DNA of 54,709 bases from Planctomycetota bacterium (GTDB taxonomy: Bacteria; Planctomycetota; Planctomycetia; Pirellulales; UBA1268). The notes beneath the pieces were generated by a model, which saw nothing but the letters and a program-made list of their open reading frames with translations, was not told the DNA's origin and did not search any database. Location: contig JABAAH010000015.1 in assembly GCA_014238855.1 (NCBI GenBank), positions 1-54,709 of the forward strand, read 5' to 3'. The position numbers were made by a program, and so were the translations under genes. Below are positions 34,422 through 42,831 of this stretch, one piece after another (positions within the stretch are counted from its first letter, which is position 1; every line of letters starts with the position of its first letter).

Positions 34422-36041
34422 TCATGGTTGCAGTTCTTGTTGGGGGAGCCTGTGGCGAACCTCATTTTGAAGTTCAATCAATCGTTCATCACCTGGTCTA
34501 ATTATTAAGGCTTGTTTTAGTACAGTATCCGCTTTTTTGAATTTCCCCATTTGAATACATAGTTCTGCAAGTTTTCGGCGGAGCCATATTTTATTCGGTG
34601 CTTGATGAATGTCGTGCTCATATAAACGTATTGCCTCTTCTTTTTTTCCAGACCGTATTAACTCACGCGCCACAGAATCAAAGGATCCACCCCATGGATT
34701 TTTTTGACCATTTTTCTGGAACCAAGAGATTGCTGCATCAACCCCCTTATTACAAACGAGTTCATATAATTTTTTGGCTTGCGGTGGCTTTGGTTTCCGA
34801 GGAATTTTGTAGGGCTGCTCCGTGACAACACGAATTATTTCAGTGTTCATTCGATCGAGCGTCTGCCAAACAGTATTAGAGCCAGGCGGATCACCCTGAT
34901 TACAAAGAAGTGCCACGTATGCATTTCTATGGGGTATTCGGCTCACTATTGCACGGAAGCCATTGATCGCACCCCCATGGCTCATGATGCGGATGTTTGT
35001 TCGCGTTGTTGGATGTACGACATTGTCGATACGCCATCCATAGCCGTAGTTGCTATGTCGTCGCCCGCCTGCGAGCTGAGATTCTGGGACTGATGTATTT
35101 GGGGTGAACATTAGTTCTCGATAAAATTTTCTTAAGAGCGTGTCAGTGGTGAGGGCACGGTTCCATAAGAACAAATCGTCAATAGTTGAATAGACAGCTC
35201 CTGCTGCACCGGGTGTAGGGTCCATTTCGATGTATGTTGAGTTTTCAATACGAAAGGGACCGTGAGTGTAGCCCGAAGCTCTTTTACTTAATATTTTCTG
35301 TGGACTATCGTATCCAGTATTTGTCATGCCGAGTGGTTGTGTAATTCGATCAAGAATATTTTGCTCGTAGGAACGCTTGGTCACTTTTTCAACGATACGG
35401 CCAAGAATTACATATCCGGCGTTATTGTAGCTGTAGAGGTCTCCAGGGTTATGCGTAAGGTCACCACTACAGAACCGCTTAATGAAGTCATCTTTTTCAA
35501 ACAAAAGACGAGCAGTTGTATTCCGATAATCGAAGGAATTTGTGAAATCAGGAATCCCGGATTGATGTGCCAGCAAATGGTGCAGAGTTATCTTCTCTCC
35601 CTGGTCTTTCCTGTAATAAAGGAGATGTTTTGTGATCGGGTCATTGAGGGCGAGCTTTTCCTCCTGGATCAGTTGCATGATAATCATGCTGCAAAACTGC
35701 TTGCTGACAGAAGCCAGACGAAATTTCGTATCGACTGAGTTTGGTATCTGCCATTCTCTATTTGCCAGGCCAAATGCTGCTCGATAAATCACGTGACTGT
35801 TTTCAGCAACCAGAACCGTACCAGAGAAAAACCCACCCTGTGCCATTGTTTCACAAATGTGGTGGATCGCCTGTGGTTTATCTTCTGCTAGCGTCTCTGA
35901 GCTAATTTCAATGGGTTCTTGGGTGCTTACCTGAAGAGATTTTGCAACACTCATCGGAAGGACAATTCCTGTCGCTACAAGAAGTATTGCGAAGAGTTGC
36001 TGGGCACGAACGCACATTGCAGACCTTACTGAAACCCGCAC
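34422..36041 (-). CDS. Class C beta-lactamase-like serine hydrolase with C-terminal TPR region
   Basis: 539 residues. Signal peptide, then the serine hydrolase fold with SxxK at Ser111-Lys114 (ASVSKQF), Tyr-Asn-Asn motif in LYSYNNAGYV near 205, and a HGG motif in MSHGGAINGF (near 330), the trio used by class C enzymes and D-peptidases. After about residue 400 a Pro/Lys linker leads to two or three TPR-like helical pairs with QAPNKIWLRRKLAELCIQMGKF. True beta-lactamase activity is not implied. Divergent from nothing; rpoD lies downstream. Confidence 0.85.
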   Translation of the reverse strand: MRVSVRSAMCVRAQQLFAILLVATGIVLPMSVAKSLQVSTQEPIEISSETLAEDKPQAIHHICETMAQGGFFSGTVLVAENSHVIYRAAFGLANREWQIPNSVDTKFRLASVSKQFCSMIIMQLIQEEKLALNDPITKHLLYYRKDQGEKITLHHLLAHQSGIPDFTNSFDYRNTTARLLFEKDDFIKRFCSGDLTHNPGDLYSYNNAGYVILGRIVEKVTKRSYEQNILDRITQPLGMTNTGYDSPQKILSKRASGYTHGPFRIENSTYIEMDPTPGAAGAVYSTIDDLFLWNRALTTDTLLRKFYRELMFTPNTSVPESQLAGGRRHSNYGYGWRIDNVVHPTTRTNIRIMSHGGAINGFRAIVSRIPHRNAYVALLCNQGDPPGSNTVWQTLDRMNTEIIRVVTEQPYKIPRKPKPPQAKKLYELVCNKGVDAAISWFQKNGQKNPWGGSFDSVARELIRSGKKEEAIRLYEHDIHQAPNKIWLRRKLAELCIQMGKFKKADTVLKQALIIRPGDERLIELQNEVRHRLPQQELQP

Positions 36042-36153
36042 CTACGTAAACCATGCTTCCGGAGCCACATTTTCAAAGACTTTGTTATGTGCTGTTGACA
36101 CAGCAAAAGATCAAAATCTTGTATGGAATCACTGAAACGTGGCGTAAAGGTTT

Positions 36154-37776
36154 TTAATCGATAAAGCCAGAGAGTTCTTCGCTGCGTGCCGGTGCTTGTA
36201 GTTTACGCACTGCTTTTGCTTCGATCTGTCGAATGCGCTCTCTAGTTACTTTGAAGATATGCCCAACTTCTTCCAATGTGTAGCTGTAGCCATCACCGAG
36301 ACCGTATCTAAGTTTGATGATCTCTCTTTCACGGTAAGAGAGGCTCTTGAGAACTTTTGAGATACGGTTTCGTAACATCTCTTGAGCGGCACCAACAGCA
36401 GGATTCTCTGCGCCAGTATCGGGCAGGAGGTCACCGAAATGACTGTCCTCACTGTTACCTACAGGACGATCTAAGCTAATAGGGTATCGACTCATTGCTG
36501 TGACACGACGAGTTTCATCGACTGGCGTGCCAGCCCGAGCAGCTATTTCTTCAATTGTTGGTTCGCGACCATATTCTTGCAAGAGTTGACGAGCTACATT
36601 TCGAACCCGACTCATTGTCTCTACCATATGGACAGGAATACGAATCGTACGACTTTGGTCTGCAACGGCTCTTGTAATTGCCTGCCGAATCCACCAGGTG
36701 GCGTAGGTGCAAAATTTAAAGCCACGACGGTATTCAAATTTGTCAACGGCACGCATCAAGCCGGCATTTCCTTCTTGAATCAAGTCAAGAAATGAAAGTC
36801 CTCGATTGCGATACTTTTTCGCTATTGAAACAACAAGGCGAAGATTCCCCTCGGAAAGTCCTCTTTTGGCACGTTGGTACCGAGCAAAAATTTCATTTAT
36901 CTCTTTCATGCGTCGCTTGAGGCTTCGCGGTGTTTCCTGGCATGCCTTCAATATTGCTCGATATTCGTCAACGAGGTTTTGCCTGTTTGATGCCGGCTGC
37001 TTAGTTCGTTTGTGCGCGTCTATTTTTATCTTAAGTTCTCTCAGACGACGGATAAAGCCATTGAGAGTTGGAATCATGGTCTCTATACGCTGGGTGCGGA
37101 GACCAAGTTCTTCAATCAACCGAACGCAGCGTTTGCGACGACGGCCTAATCGAGCCCATGCTTTCCTTCGTTCTGTTGTGCGGGCACGTTTTGAAAGAGC
37201 TATTCGGTAGTCAGCTTTGTTTTGACCAATTAAGACTTCGAGAGTCTGGAGATTATGCGGGAGACGTCCAAGAATTTGTTCTTTTTCCAAACGATCAGTC
37301 ACTGATACTTGTACGGTACGATCAAAAGGTAGCTCACCTCGGTGTACACGACTAAGCACTTTGTAAGCATTCAGACAAACATATTCACATTCTAAAAGTT
37401 TTGCACGGAACTGTGCCCTGGTCGTTTCAATCTGTCTCGCCAGATAAATTTCTTGAGCTCTTGTAAGCAGTGGTATTTCACCCATTTGAGTCAGATACAT
37501 GCGAACTGGATCGTCCGACCAGTTTTCTATTTGCTCTGCAAGTGCATCTTCTGTTTCATTTTCATCAACGGTTCCACTCGTCTTGGCTGCTGAAGAGGAC
37601 TGTCCGGTAGTTTCAATCTGGTTGCTGTCCGTTGTCCTCAAATCCGAGTCAGTAGTATCGTGATCAAGAATCGCTTCTGCTTCTTCAGCATCAGCAACCT
37701 TGTCACCAAGTTCTTCAACTTCTCTAGGGCGGGCAACAACATCATCTTCAAGTTCATCCAAGAGCGAGTCGTACAA
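36154..37776 (-). CDS. rpoD: RNA polymerase primary-type sigma-70 factor
   Basis: 540 residues. Region 1.2 [18 protein letters not shown], a long basic non-conserved stretch (about 190-290), region 2 with [36 protein letters not shown] and [13 protein letters not shown] (-10 binding), region 3, and region 4 with [19 protein letters not shown] (-35 binding). An acidic N-terminal region replaces a classical 1.1. Strong similarity to housekeeping RpoD suggests the main sigma factor, though planctomycetes often hold several. No dnaG or rpsU neighbours. Confidence 0.92.
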   Translation of the reverse strand: MYDSLLDELEDDVVARPREVEELGDKVADAEEAEAILDHDTTDSDLRTTDSNQIETTGQSSSAAKTSGTVDENETEDALAEQIENWSDDPVRMYLTQMGEIPLLTRAQEIYLARQIETTRAQFRAKLLECEYVCLNAYKVLSRVHRGELPFDRTVQVSVTDRLEKEQILGRLPHNLQTLEVLIGQNKADYRIALSKRARTTERRKAWARLGRRRKRCVRLIEELGLRTQRIETMIPTLNGFIRRLRELKIKIDAHKRTKQPASNRQNLVDEYRAILKACQETPRSLKRRMKEINEIFARYQRAKRGLSEGNLRLVVSIAKKYRNRGLSFLDLIQEGNAGLMRAVDKFEYRRGFKFCTYATWWIRQAITRAVADQSRTIRIPVHMVETMSRVRNVARQLLQEYGREPTIEEIAARAGTPVDETRRVTAMSRYPISLDRPVGNSEDSHFGDLLPDTGAENPAVGAAQEMLRNRISKVLKSLSYREREIIKLRYGLGDGYSYTLEEVGHIFKVTRERIRQIEAKAVRKLQAPARSEELSGFID

Positions 37777-38282
37777 GTCAGAACTCCTTTAATTTTCAAC
37801 AACTGAAAAACGGAAAGTAATCAAATCCTAGTTGTCATTTCCTGAGATACCAGACGGTACCTCAAGAAACAGATGGAATGAGTGGGTTAATGGAAATCAA
37901 GCGGTGATAGAAACAACATATGGAGGGGTATAAAAAGGGGACGTATTGAGGTCAAAATCATGAAGTTTGCAGTAAACGTTGCATAGTTTTGAGCGTGGCT
38001 GTGTGTATTAAATTGTTGGAAAGGTCTTTTGTCTTTGGAGTACCTGATCATCATTCGCGTGGTGGACAGTGTGATTCAAGTAGCGAGTAAGTCCAGTGGT
38101 GAAAAAAAATCGATTATCTGTAAAAGGGAAGAGTTGGGTGGATAGGGCAAAAGAAAGGGCATTTTCTTGCTAAATCACGTATTGGAGTAGATTTTAAGGA
38201 AATTAGCTTTTTTCGAAAGCGGTCATGCTCTTGGGTTGTTCTAAGCGGTGGTTGAATTTCTCGGTGCTTGCGGACGTAGGAA
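37777..38282. other. Leader/intergenic region upstream of rpoD, no gene
   Basis: About 500 bases between rpoD (minus) and the structured stretch at 38283. It contains A/T-rich tracts and a GGTACC-containing partial inverted repeat near 37850. It must carry the rpoD promoter; I could not pick a reliable one. Open frames on the minus strand here (for example 38114-38485) have unusual composition and no recognisable domain, so I do not call them genes. Confidence 0.4.
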
Positions 38283-38389
38283 GTGCAGGGTTGCCAAGAC
38301 AAGCTTTCCAAGGTCTGATGTGATGAGGACTCTTGATTATGCAGTCCTAGGGCCTCAAAAGCGAGTTTTTCTTGTGGCAAACCGCGCAC
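38283..38389. ncRNA. Candidate structured RNA: nested long hairpin
   Basis: Arms pair in order around a single axis: GTGC-A-GG-TTGCCA (38283-38296) with TGGCAA(A)CC-GC-GCAC (38375-38389), GCTTT (38303-38307) with AAAGC (38358-38362), AGGTCT (38311-38316) with GGGCCT (38350-38355, G-U pairs included), and AGGACT (38326-38331) with AGTCCT (38343-38348). A 9-nt unpaired 5'-side bubble (38317-38325) faces one base on the 3' side. The rod shape with a mid-bubble resembles 6S-type RNA, but the sequence does not match it well. Either strand could be the transcript. Confidence 0.4.
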
Positions 38390-38464
38390 AAAGTAGCGGT
38401 CGTGAGACGGCCAGTGGTAAAACAGTAGGGCAGTGGTGAATCTTCGGGCAACTTCAGAGGTTTC

Positions 38465-38980
38465 TTGATCGTGAAAATTTATCAATTAGCCTGCCAGTGT
38501 GGTGAAATCTCCCATGTGCGTGCCGGGCAATCTGGTGGCGAAATACTGTGTGCCGAGTGTGGTAACCGACTCGGTGTACCGAAATTTGGTCAATTATCAA
38601 AACTGCCACTCGTCGAGAACGAGGGTGTTCGTGCTCAGCCGGCATGGAACACTTCAAAAGGCCTGGTTCTTCTCGGCGCCGCCTTCTTTCTAGTCTTTAT
38701 GGCTGCTGGCATCTGGCTTCGTCTACCGACTCAGTCCCCAGTCCAAGTGGACATTATCCGTAAACAAATGGATGAAAAAACAAATGCTGAGGTTTACGAT
38801 GCGTGGAAGAAGCATTTCTCGACAACGACAGTCGCCCGCCCACAATGGCGCGTCGAAAAGCAATTTGCTCAACAAATGTCACTGAAGCGGGGTGCTTCTT
38901 GGGTGCTCTTACTTTTGAGCGGTGTCGCAGCTGTCTTCTTGATAATTGGCGTTTTTAAGCTTTTCTGCTCACAGCGGTGA
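38465..38980 (+). CDS. Zinc-ribbon membrane protein
   Basis: 171 residues (169 from a GTG at 38471); AGAGG lies 4 bases before the TTG at 38465. Cysteines CxC-x(17)-CxxC in ACQCGE...LCAECGN form a zinc ribbon at the N-terminus. Two transmembrane helices follow, about 65-85 and 143-166, with a ~55-residue soluble loop between them. The arrangement is common in small planctomycete membrane proteins of unknown function. Convergent with the CpaB-like gene. Confidence 0.65.
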   Translation: MIVKIYQLACQCGEISHVRAGQSGGEILCAECGNRLGVPKFGQLSKLPLVENEGVRAQPAWNTSKGLVLLGAAFFLVFMAAGIWLRLPTQSPVQVDIIRKQMDEKTNAEVYDAWKKHFSTTTVARPQWRVEKQFAQQMSLKRGASWVLLLLSGVAAVFLIIGVFKLFCSQR

Positions 38981-39011
38981 GATTACCAGCTCAATGAGAT
39001 CACTAGCTCAA

Positions 39012-40871
39012 TTATTGTGACTGCTGAGGGCGAGAAGCAGACCTTTGCTGCCTTGGGCTATTTTGGGTTGCCTGTCTGTTGGTTGGATTTTCTTCTGAAG
39101 TGCTCGGTCCATCACGAAATTCTCGCCACTCCTGCCCCACAGCGGTAAGCCCGGCAGATATTTTTGGGAAAAATGATCGCCGTATAGGTTCTTTTGAAGT
39201 TTCTTTGTTGGCTGTGCGTGTCGCTACCTGGCTCTCCGCTTTTGCAGTTCCTTTGGATCGTGGAGTATTGCCTGCTGTGGCCTGTAGTTGTTGAGGGCGT
39301 GGTGTTGCAGCTGTTTTTGGCGTCTGGCGATTTTGATTTGAATTTTGTTGCGACGATCTTGTACTTGCGGCAGTTGTTTTTGGAAGAGGACGAACGTTGC
39401 TTCTTTTTGAGGGAACGTTTGTTTTGCTTGGACGAACCGGTGGTACCATTACTTGTGGTCGAGTGAATGCATGATCGACTTGAACTGCGATGCGTTCTGG
39501 AACAACGAGATATCTCATGGTTTGTTGTTTCGCTGCGGTTGGTGCTGGTCTCACCCTGTTCGACATAGTGGGGGCTTTAGCTGATGCAACTTTTTGTTGT
39601 GATGCGTTCACAGGAGACGCATTCTGGATTGTTTTGCGACTTTCTGCTTCGGCAACAATCGATTGTGTGATATCGACAGGTTCTACCGGTGTTGGAGCGA
39701 GGGTTGGATTTGTCGCACGTACTGTCTTGTTGTCTGAAAGGGATTTATCAGCTTCGCTAATTGGAGCTGCATCAGTAGGTAGTTGAGAAGTAACAGCATT
39801 ATTTGTTGTTACGAGAACCTGCTCTGGTGACGTTCCTTTTTCAGGAAGAGATTTTTCCTCAGCCGGTGTTGGAAGAGACGGTTGGTTCACTACAACTTTT
39901 TCTATCTCTTCATCAGCAGTTTTCGGTATAGGTTGTTTAGTCAGTGTTCGATCATCTTGCTGTTTACCTTCTACCGCAGCAAAACCCTTTGTTGTTGTTT
40001 CAGTAGAAGCGGTTTCTGTCGTATTCTCGTTAGATTCCGTTTTTTCTTCTTTGGTTATCGCTATCGTTTTTTGTTCAGGCTGAGAAGCAGAGACTGGCTT
40101 TTGAATGATACGTTTTTCGAGGTCATTCTCACTTAAAGCTAAAGAGCCCGAGACTGCGAATTCATTGTGCGAGTCTGTAACCGTGTCTTCCCTATTAGAG
40201 TCAGAAGGAGTGCCTTGATTAGCTGTTGCTTGCACTGATTGCGAATTGAATGCAACGGACGTAGAGTCATGCGTCAAAGTTGTTGACTGAACGATAGGCT
40301 CTTGTTCAGCTGGTGAAGATTCCAACTTCGGGGTTTGAGTCGCAAAATTCTTATTTGTATATTCAGGTTTTTTGTCCACAGTGGGAGATAGTATTGCTGG
40401 TATTGGTGGTGCAGCATTGTAGGGAATGAAAGCTGGTGCAGATGTCTTCTGGGGCCGGTTAGTTGTTGGGGTTGTTCGAGTCACTGCAGCAATCTGTTGC
40501 GCTGGTTCATGTAAAATTTTTGAGAGCTGAAGAGATAAAACAGGTTGCCCCTCATGGAGTGGGTGTCGAAGCACAAATCCATCAAACGTTGCATTTGACC
40601 GTAATGCAGTTGCCGGAAGCATTGCAACCGGCCAGTCGCGAAGTGCCACATCATAGATAGTGATAGGCGAACCTTCTGGGAGCGTTCGAAGAGCCACAAA
40701 AATTGGCTCACTAGCAACTTGAGGAACATTCTGCGCAATGTGGACATCCAACGCGGTATTGACGCCGACTGCAGCTGCTGCACCAGCAAGAAAAGCTGCT
40801 GCAAAGACAGTGCTTGCCTTGGGTCTCTGAAGAGTCTTGCCTACATTTTTTTGTGTAACGATGCTGCTCAT
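39012..40871 (-). CDS. SAF-domain protein, Flp pilus CpaB-like, with long low-complexity tail
   Basis: 619 residues. A transmembrane or signal segment (about 22-42, ASTVFAAAFLAGAAAAVGV) is followed by a SAF domain (about 50-120) with VALRTLPEGSPITIYDVALRDWP and GFVLRHPLHEGQPVL, as in CpaB/RcpC of Flp/Tad pili. The next ~400 residues are Thr/Pro/Ser/Gln/Lys-rich and low-complexity, probably disordered and surface exposed. The C-terminus ends basic. In Tad systems CpaB helps the secretin; no cpaC, cpaF or tad genes are adjacent, so this could be an orphan or a different assembly. Confidence 0.75.
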   Translation of the reverse strand: MSSIVTQKNVGKTLQRPKASTVFAAAFLAGAAAAVGVNTALDVHIAQNVPQVASEPIFVALRTLPEGSPITIYDVALRDWPVAMLPATALRSNATFDGFVLRHPLHEGQPVLSLQLSKILHEPAQQIAAVTRTTPTTNRPQKTSAPAFIPYNAAPPIPAILSPTVDKKPEYTNKNFATQTPKLESSPAEQEPIVQSTTLTHDSTSVAFNSQSVQATANQGTPSDSNREDTVTDSHNEFAVSGSLALSENDLEKRIIQKPVSASQPEQKTIAITKEEKTESNENTTETASTETTTKGFAAVEGKQQDDRTLTKQPIPKTADEEIEKVVVNQPSLPTPAEEKSLPEKGTSPEQVLVTTNNAVTSQLPTDAAPISEADKSLSDNKTVRATNPTLAPTPVEPVDITQSIVAEAESRKTIQNASPVNASQQKVASAKAPTMSNRVRPAPTAAKQQTMRYLVVPERIAVQVDHAFTRPQVMVPPVRPSKTNVPSKRSNVRPLPKTTAASTRSSQQNSNQNRQTPKTAATPRPQQLQATAGNTPRSKGTAKAESQVATRTANKETSKEPIRRSFFPKISAGLTAVGQEWREFRDGPSTSEENPTNRQATQNSPRQQRSASRPQQSQ

Positions 40872-41031
40872 TGCTTCGCCTTATGCGCCGAAAGAGGTTT
40901 CTGCTACCGAGGCTTTTGAGATACGTCGATAGTAGGATAATTTGCCTAGGGGTAGACATCGGCAAAAATGTCACGCTCGAACCAATTCATCAGAAAGAAA
41001 GCCCGTTGGACATCCAGTCTTGCCCATTTTG

Positions 41032-41967
41032 TCAGTCTTCGGCGTGAACTACTGAGCTTTCGAAGAATATAGGGTCGACGGTTCTTGTCATCGAACGAAT
41101 CGCTAGAAGTCTACGGCCTTCATGTCGACCTTGAGGATCACGAAAGAATGCGTCACCTAGGCCAGAAGAGGGCGGGCCAACAGAGGAAAGGATGAGAGTA
41201 CCATCGGCTGGTAGGCGGAGTTTAAATTCCAATTTATTCATAACCGTTTTGCGTTGACCTGCTTCGAGATGAAAGGCCCCATCATCACCGGTCCAATTTC
41301 GTTCTATAGGTCCATGACGAATCAGTGGTAGGAGTTCTATTTCAATCCCACCGTCAGCGGATGGAGTTGCACGTATATCGAATACGGCGCTGGCGTCTCG
41401 GTAGGTTTGGCCAGACACATTATCAATCGTCGAACGACTGTCATGCTCCAAGAGAATTAGCTCTTCAAGTCGTGGTGTGGAAACAATTTCATTTGTGCGA
41501 CCTGGAAGTGTTTGGATAACACGTTTAACGACCGTTCTGTCAACTGCAAGGGGGCTGTCAGTAGGCTCGTTATGAAACGTGCCGGAAGTGGAAGAAAGGC
41601 GATGAGCTAATACATTTGGAAGATTGCCCCGGACAACACCAGCCCGTATGCCATTGCCGTTTAGGCGATGCCTAAGGTTTGCCGGTAGGCATTGCTCGTC
41701 AATTACTTGCCAAAGTTCATCACCCAACTCAAGGTCTTCTTCGGCATAACGTAAGAAGGTGAATTCGAGCGGTATAGTTTCAAGACGATTGTGAGTAGCT
41801 GAGGGATTTGAACGAGTATCTGTTTGTTTCTTAATAGCTTCACTAGATACAGTTGTTAGAAAGCTATTGGCAAACGGTGTTTGGCATCCACTGGCAACTA
41901 AAAAAACAAATAAAAAAAGGAGTATTAATTGCTGACAGATGACGGAAGTTTGACAGCGAGTATCCAT
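41032..41967 (-). CDS. Putative lipoprotein, planctomycete-type hypothetical
   Basis: 311 residues. Lipobox VASGCQ near residue 28 follows a hydrophobic run (LILLFLFVFLVA). The soluble part includes ELWQVIDEQCLPANLRHRLNGNGIRAGVV, then an Asp/Arg-rich middle, and ends with LLAIRSMTRTVDPIFFESS. I do not recognise a family; the fold seems alpha/beta. It lies upstream of the CpaB-like gene on the same strand (160 bases), so both may serve an envelope structure. Confidence 0.6.
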   Translation of the reverse strand: MDTRCQTSVICQQLILLFLFVFLVASGCQTPFANSFLTTVSSEAIKKQTDTRSNPSATHNRLETIPLEFTFLRYAEEDLELGDELWQVIDEQCLPANLRHRLNGNGIRAGVVRGNLPNVLAHRLSSTSGTFHNEPTDSPLAVDRTVVKRVIQTLPGRTNEIVSTPRLEELILLEHDSRSTIDNVSGQTYRDASAVFDIRATPSADGGIEIELLPLIRHGPIERNWTGDDGAFHLEAGQRKTVMNKLEFKLRLPADGTLILSSVGPPSSGLGDAFFRDPQGRHEGRRLLAIRSMTRTVDPIFFESSVVHAED

Positions 41968-42040
41968 GACGCGCGCAACAGCCCGGTATTAAGAAAGAAA
42001 AATAATCTGAGGAGAGGGTAGGAAGAACAGGTGGTCGGGG

Positions 42041-42820
42041 TCAACCTACATCTTTTCCTATTACTCGCAGGGCATTACGGAAAAACGTAAGGCCGGCACC
42101 ATCAGCTTCTGGGTCTAGTCGCCCTGACCAGGCAGGGTGTTGGGTCGCTTCGATAAAACGTTCTGGATGTGGCATAAGCCCAAGGATTCTGCCTGTTGTG
42201 TCACACATGCCGGCTATATTTTGTATAGAGCCATTAGGGTTTGTCTGCTGCCCATCTCTGTTCTGAGCATATCGAAGTACGAATTGGCCACCAGCTTCAA
42301 GTTTTTCAAGAGAGGCTTCATCAGAAGTTGTGAATCGCCCCTCGGCGTGAGCAACAGGTAGTTCGAAGCGGTCAAGTCCTTGAAGGAAAACACAATTTCC
42401 AGGCTTGGCTTGTAAATGTACCCAGCAGTTGACAAATCTTCCGGACGTATTTCGCGCAAGCGTAACGCTGCGTTGCCCAGAGTTCCACTCTGTGGAAAGC
42501 AATCCTGTTTGCAGTAACACCTGAAACCCATTGCAAATTCCAAGGATTAGCCCTCCTCGTTCGTGGAATTTATGGAGTGCATCGCCGAGCCGCTGAGTTA
42601 ATTCAAGTGCTAAGATTCTTCCGCTGGCAATATCATCACCATACGAAAAACCGCCCGGAATGCAGAAAATTTGAAAATCATCTAAGAGAGAAGGCGACTG
42701 TGCCAGAGCCTGAATGTGAACACGTTTTGTGTGACCACCAGCACGTTCGAAGGCGTAGGCAGTTTCTTCGTCACAGTTCGTCCCTGGACCGCGAAGAACG
42801 AGGGCGCGTGGGGCAAGCAT
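42041..42820 (-). CDS. purQ: Phosphoribosylformylglycinamidine synthase glutaminase subunit PurQ
   Basis: 259 residues. Class I amidotransferase providing ammonia to PurL. The nucleophile is Cys96 in GICNGFQVL; the oxyanion/His-Glu pair lies in PHPERF. Other markers: GGFSYGDDIASG near 56 and PGTNCDEETAYAF at the N-terminus. Length is normal for PurQ. It follows purL after only 11 bases, so the complex partners are co-transcribed. Confidence 0.94.
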   Translation of the reverse strand: MLAPRALVLRGPGTNCDEETAYAFERAGGHTKRVHIQALAQSPSLLDDFQIFCIPGGFSYGDDIASGRILALELTQRLGDALHKFHERGGLILGICNGFQVLLQTGLLSTEWNSGQRSVTLARNTSGRFVNCWVHLQAKPGNCVFLQGLDRFELPVAHAEGRFTTSDEASLEKLEAGGQFVLRYAQNRDGQQTNPNGSIQNIAGMCDTTGRILGLMPHPERFIEATQHPAWSGRLDPEADGAGLTFFRNALRVIGKDVG

Positions 42821-42831
42821 ACAAATATTCC

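Noticed and set aside
38248-38439. A 63-residue plus-strand frame covering the hairpin
   Set aside because: No ribosome binding site, no recognisable family, and the frame is explained better by RNA structure.
38114-38485. A 123-residue minus-strand frame in the rpoD leader
   Set aside because: Composition is rich in His, Trp, Phe and Arg with no domain, and it overlaps both the hairpin region and the start of the zinc-ribbon gene.
39882-40136. Plus-strand frame rich in Phe/Arg inside the CpaB-like gene
   Set aside because: It is the antisense shadow of the Thr/Glu/Lys-rich tail.
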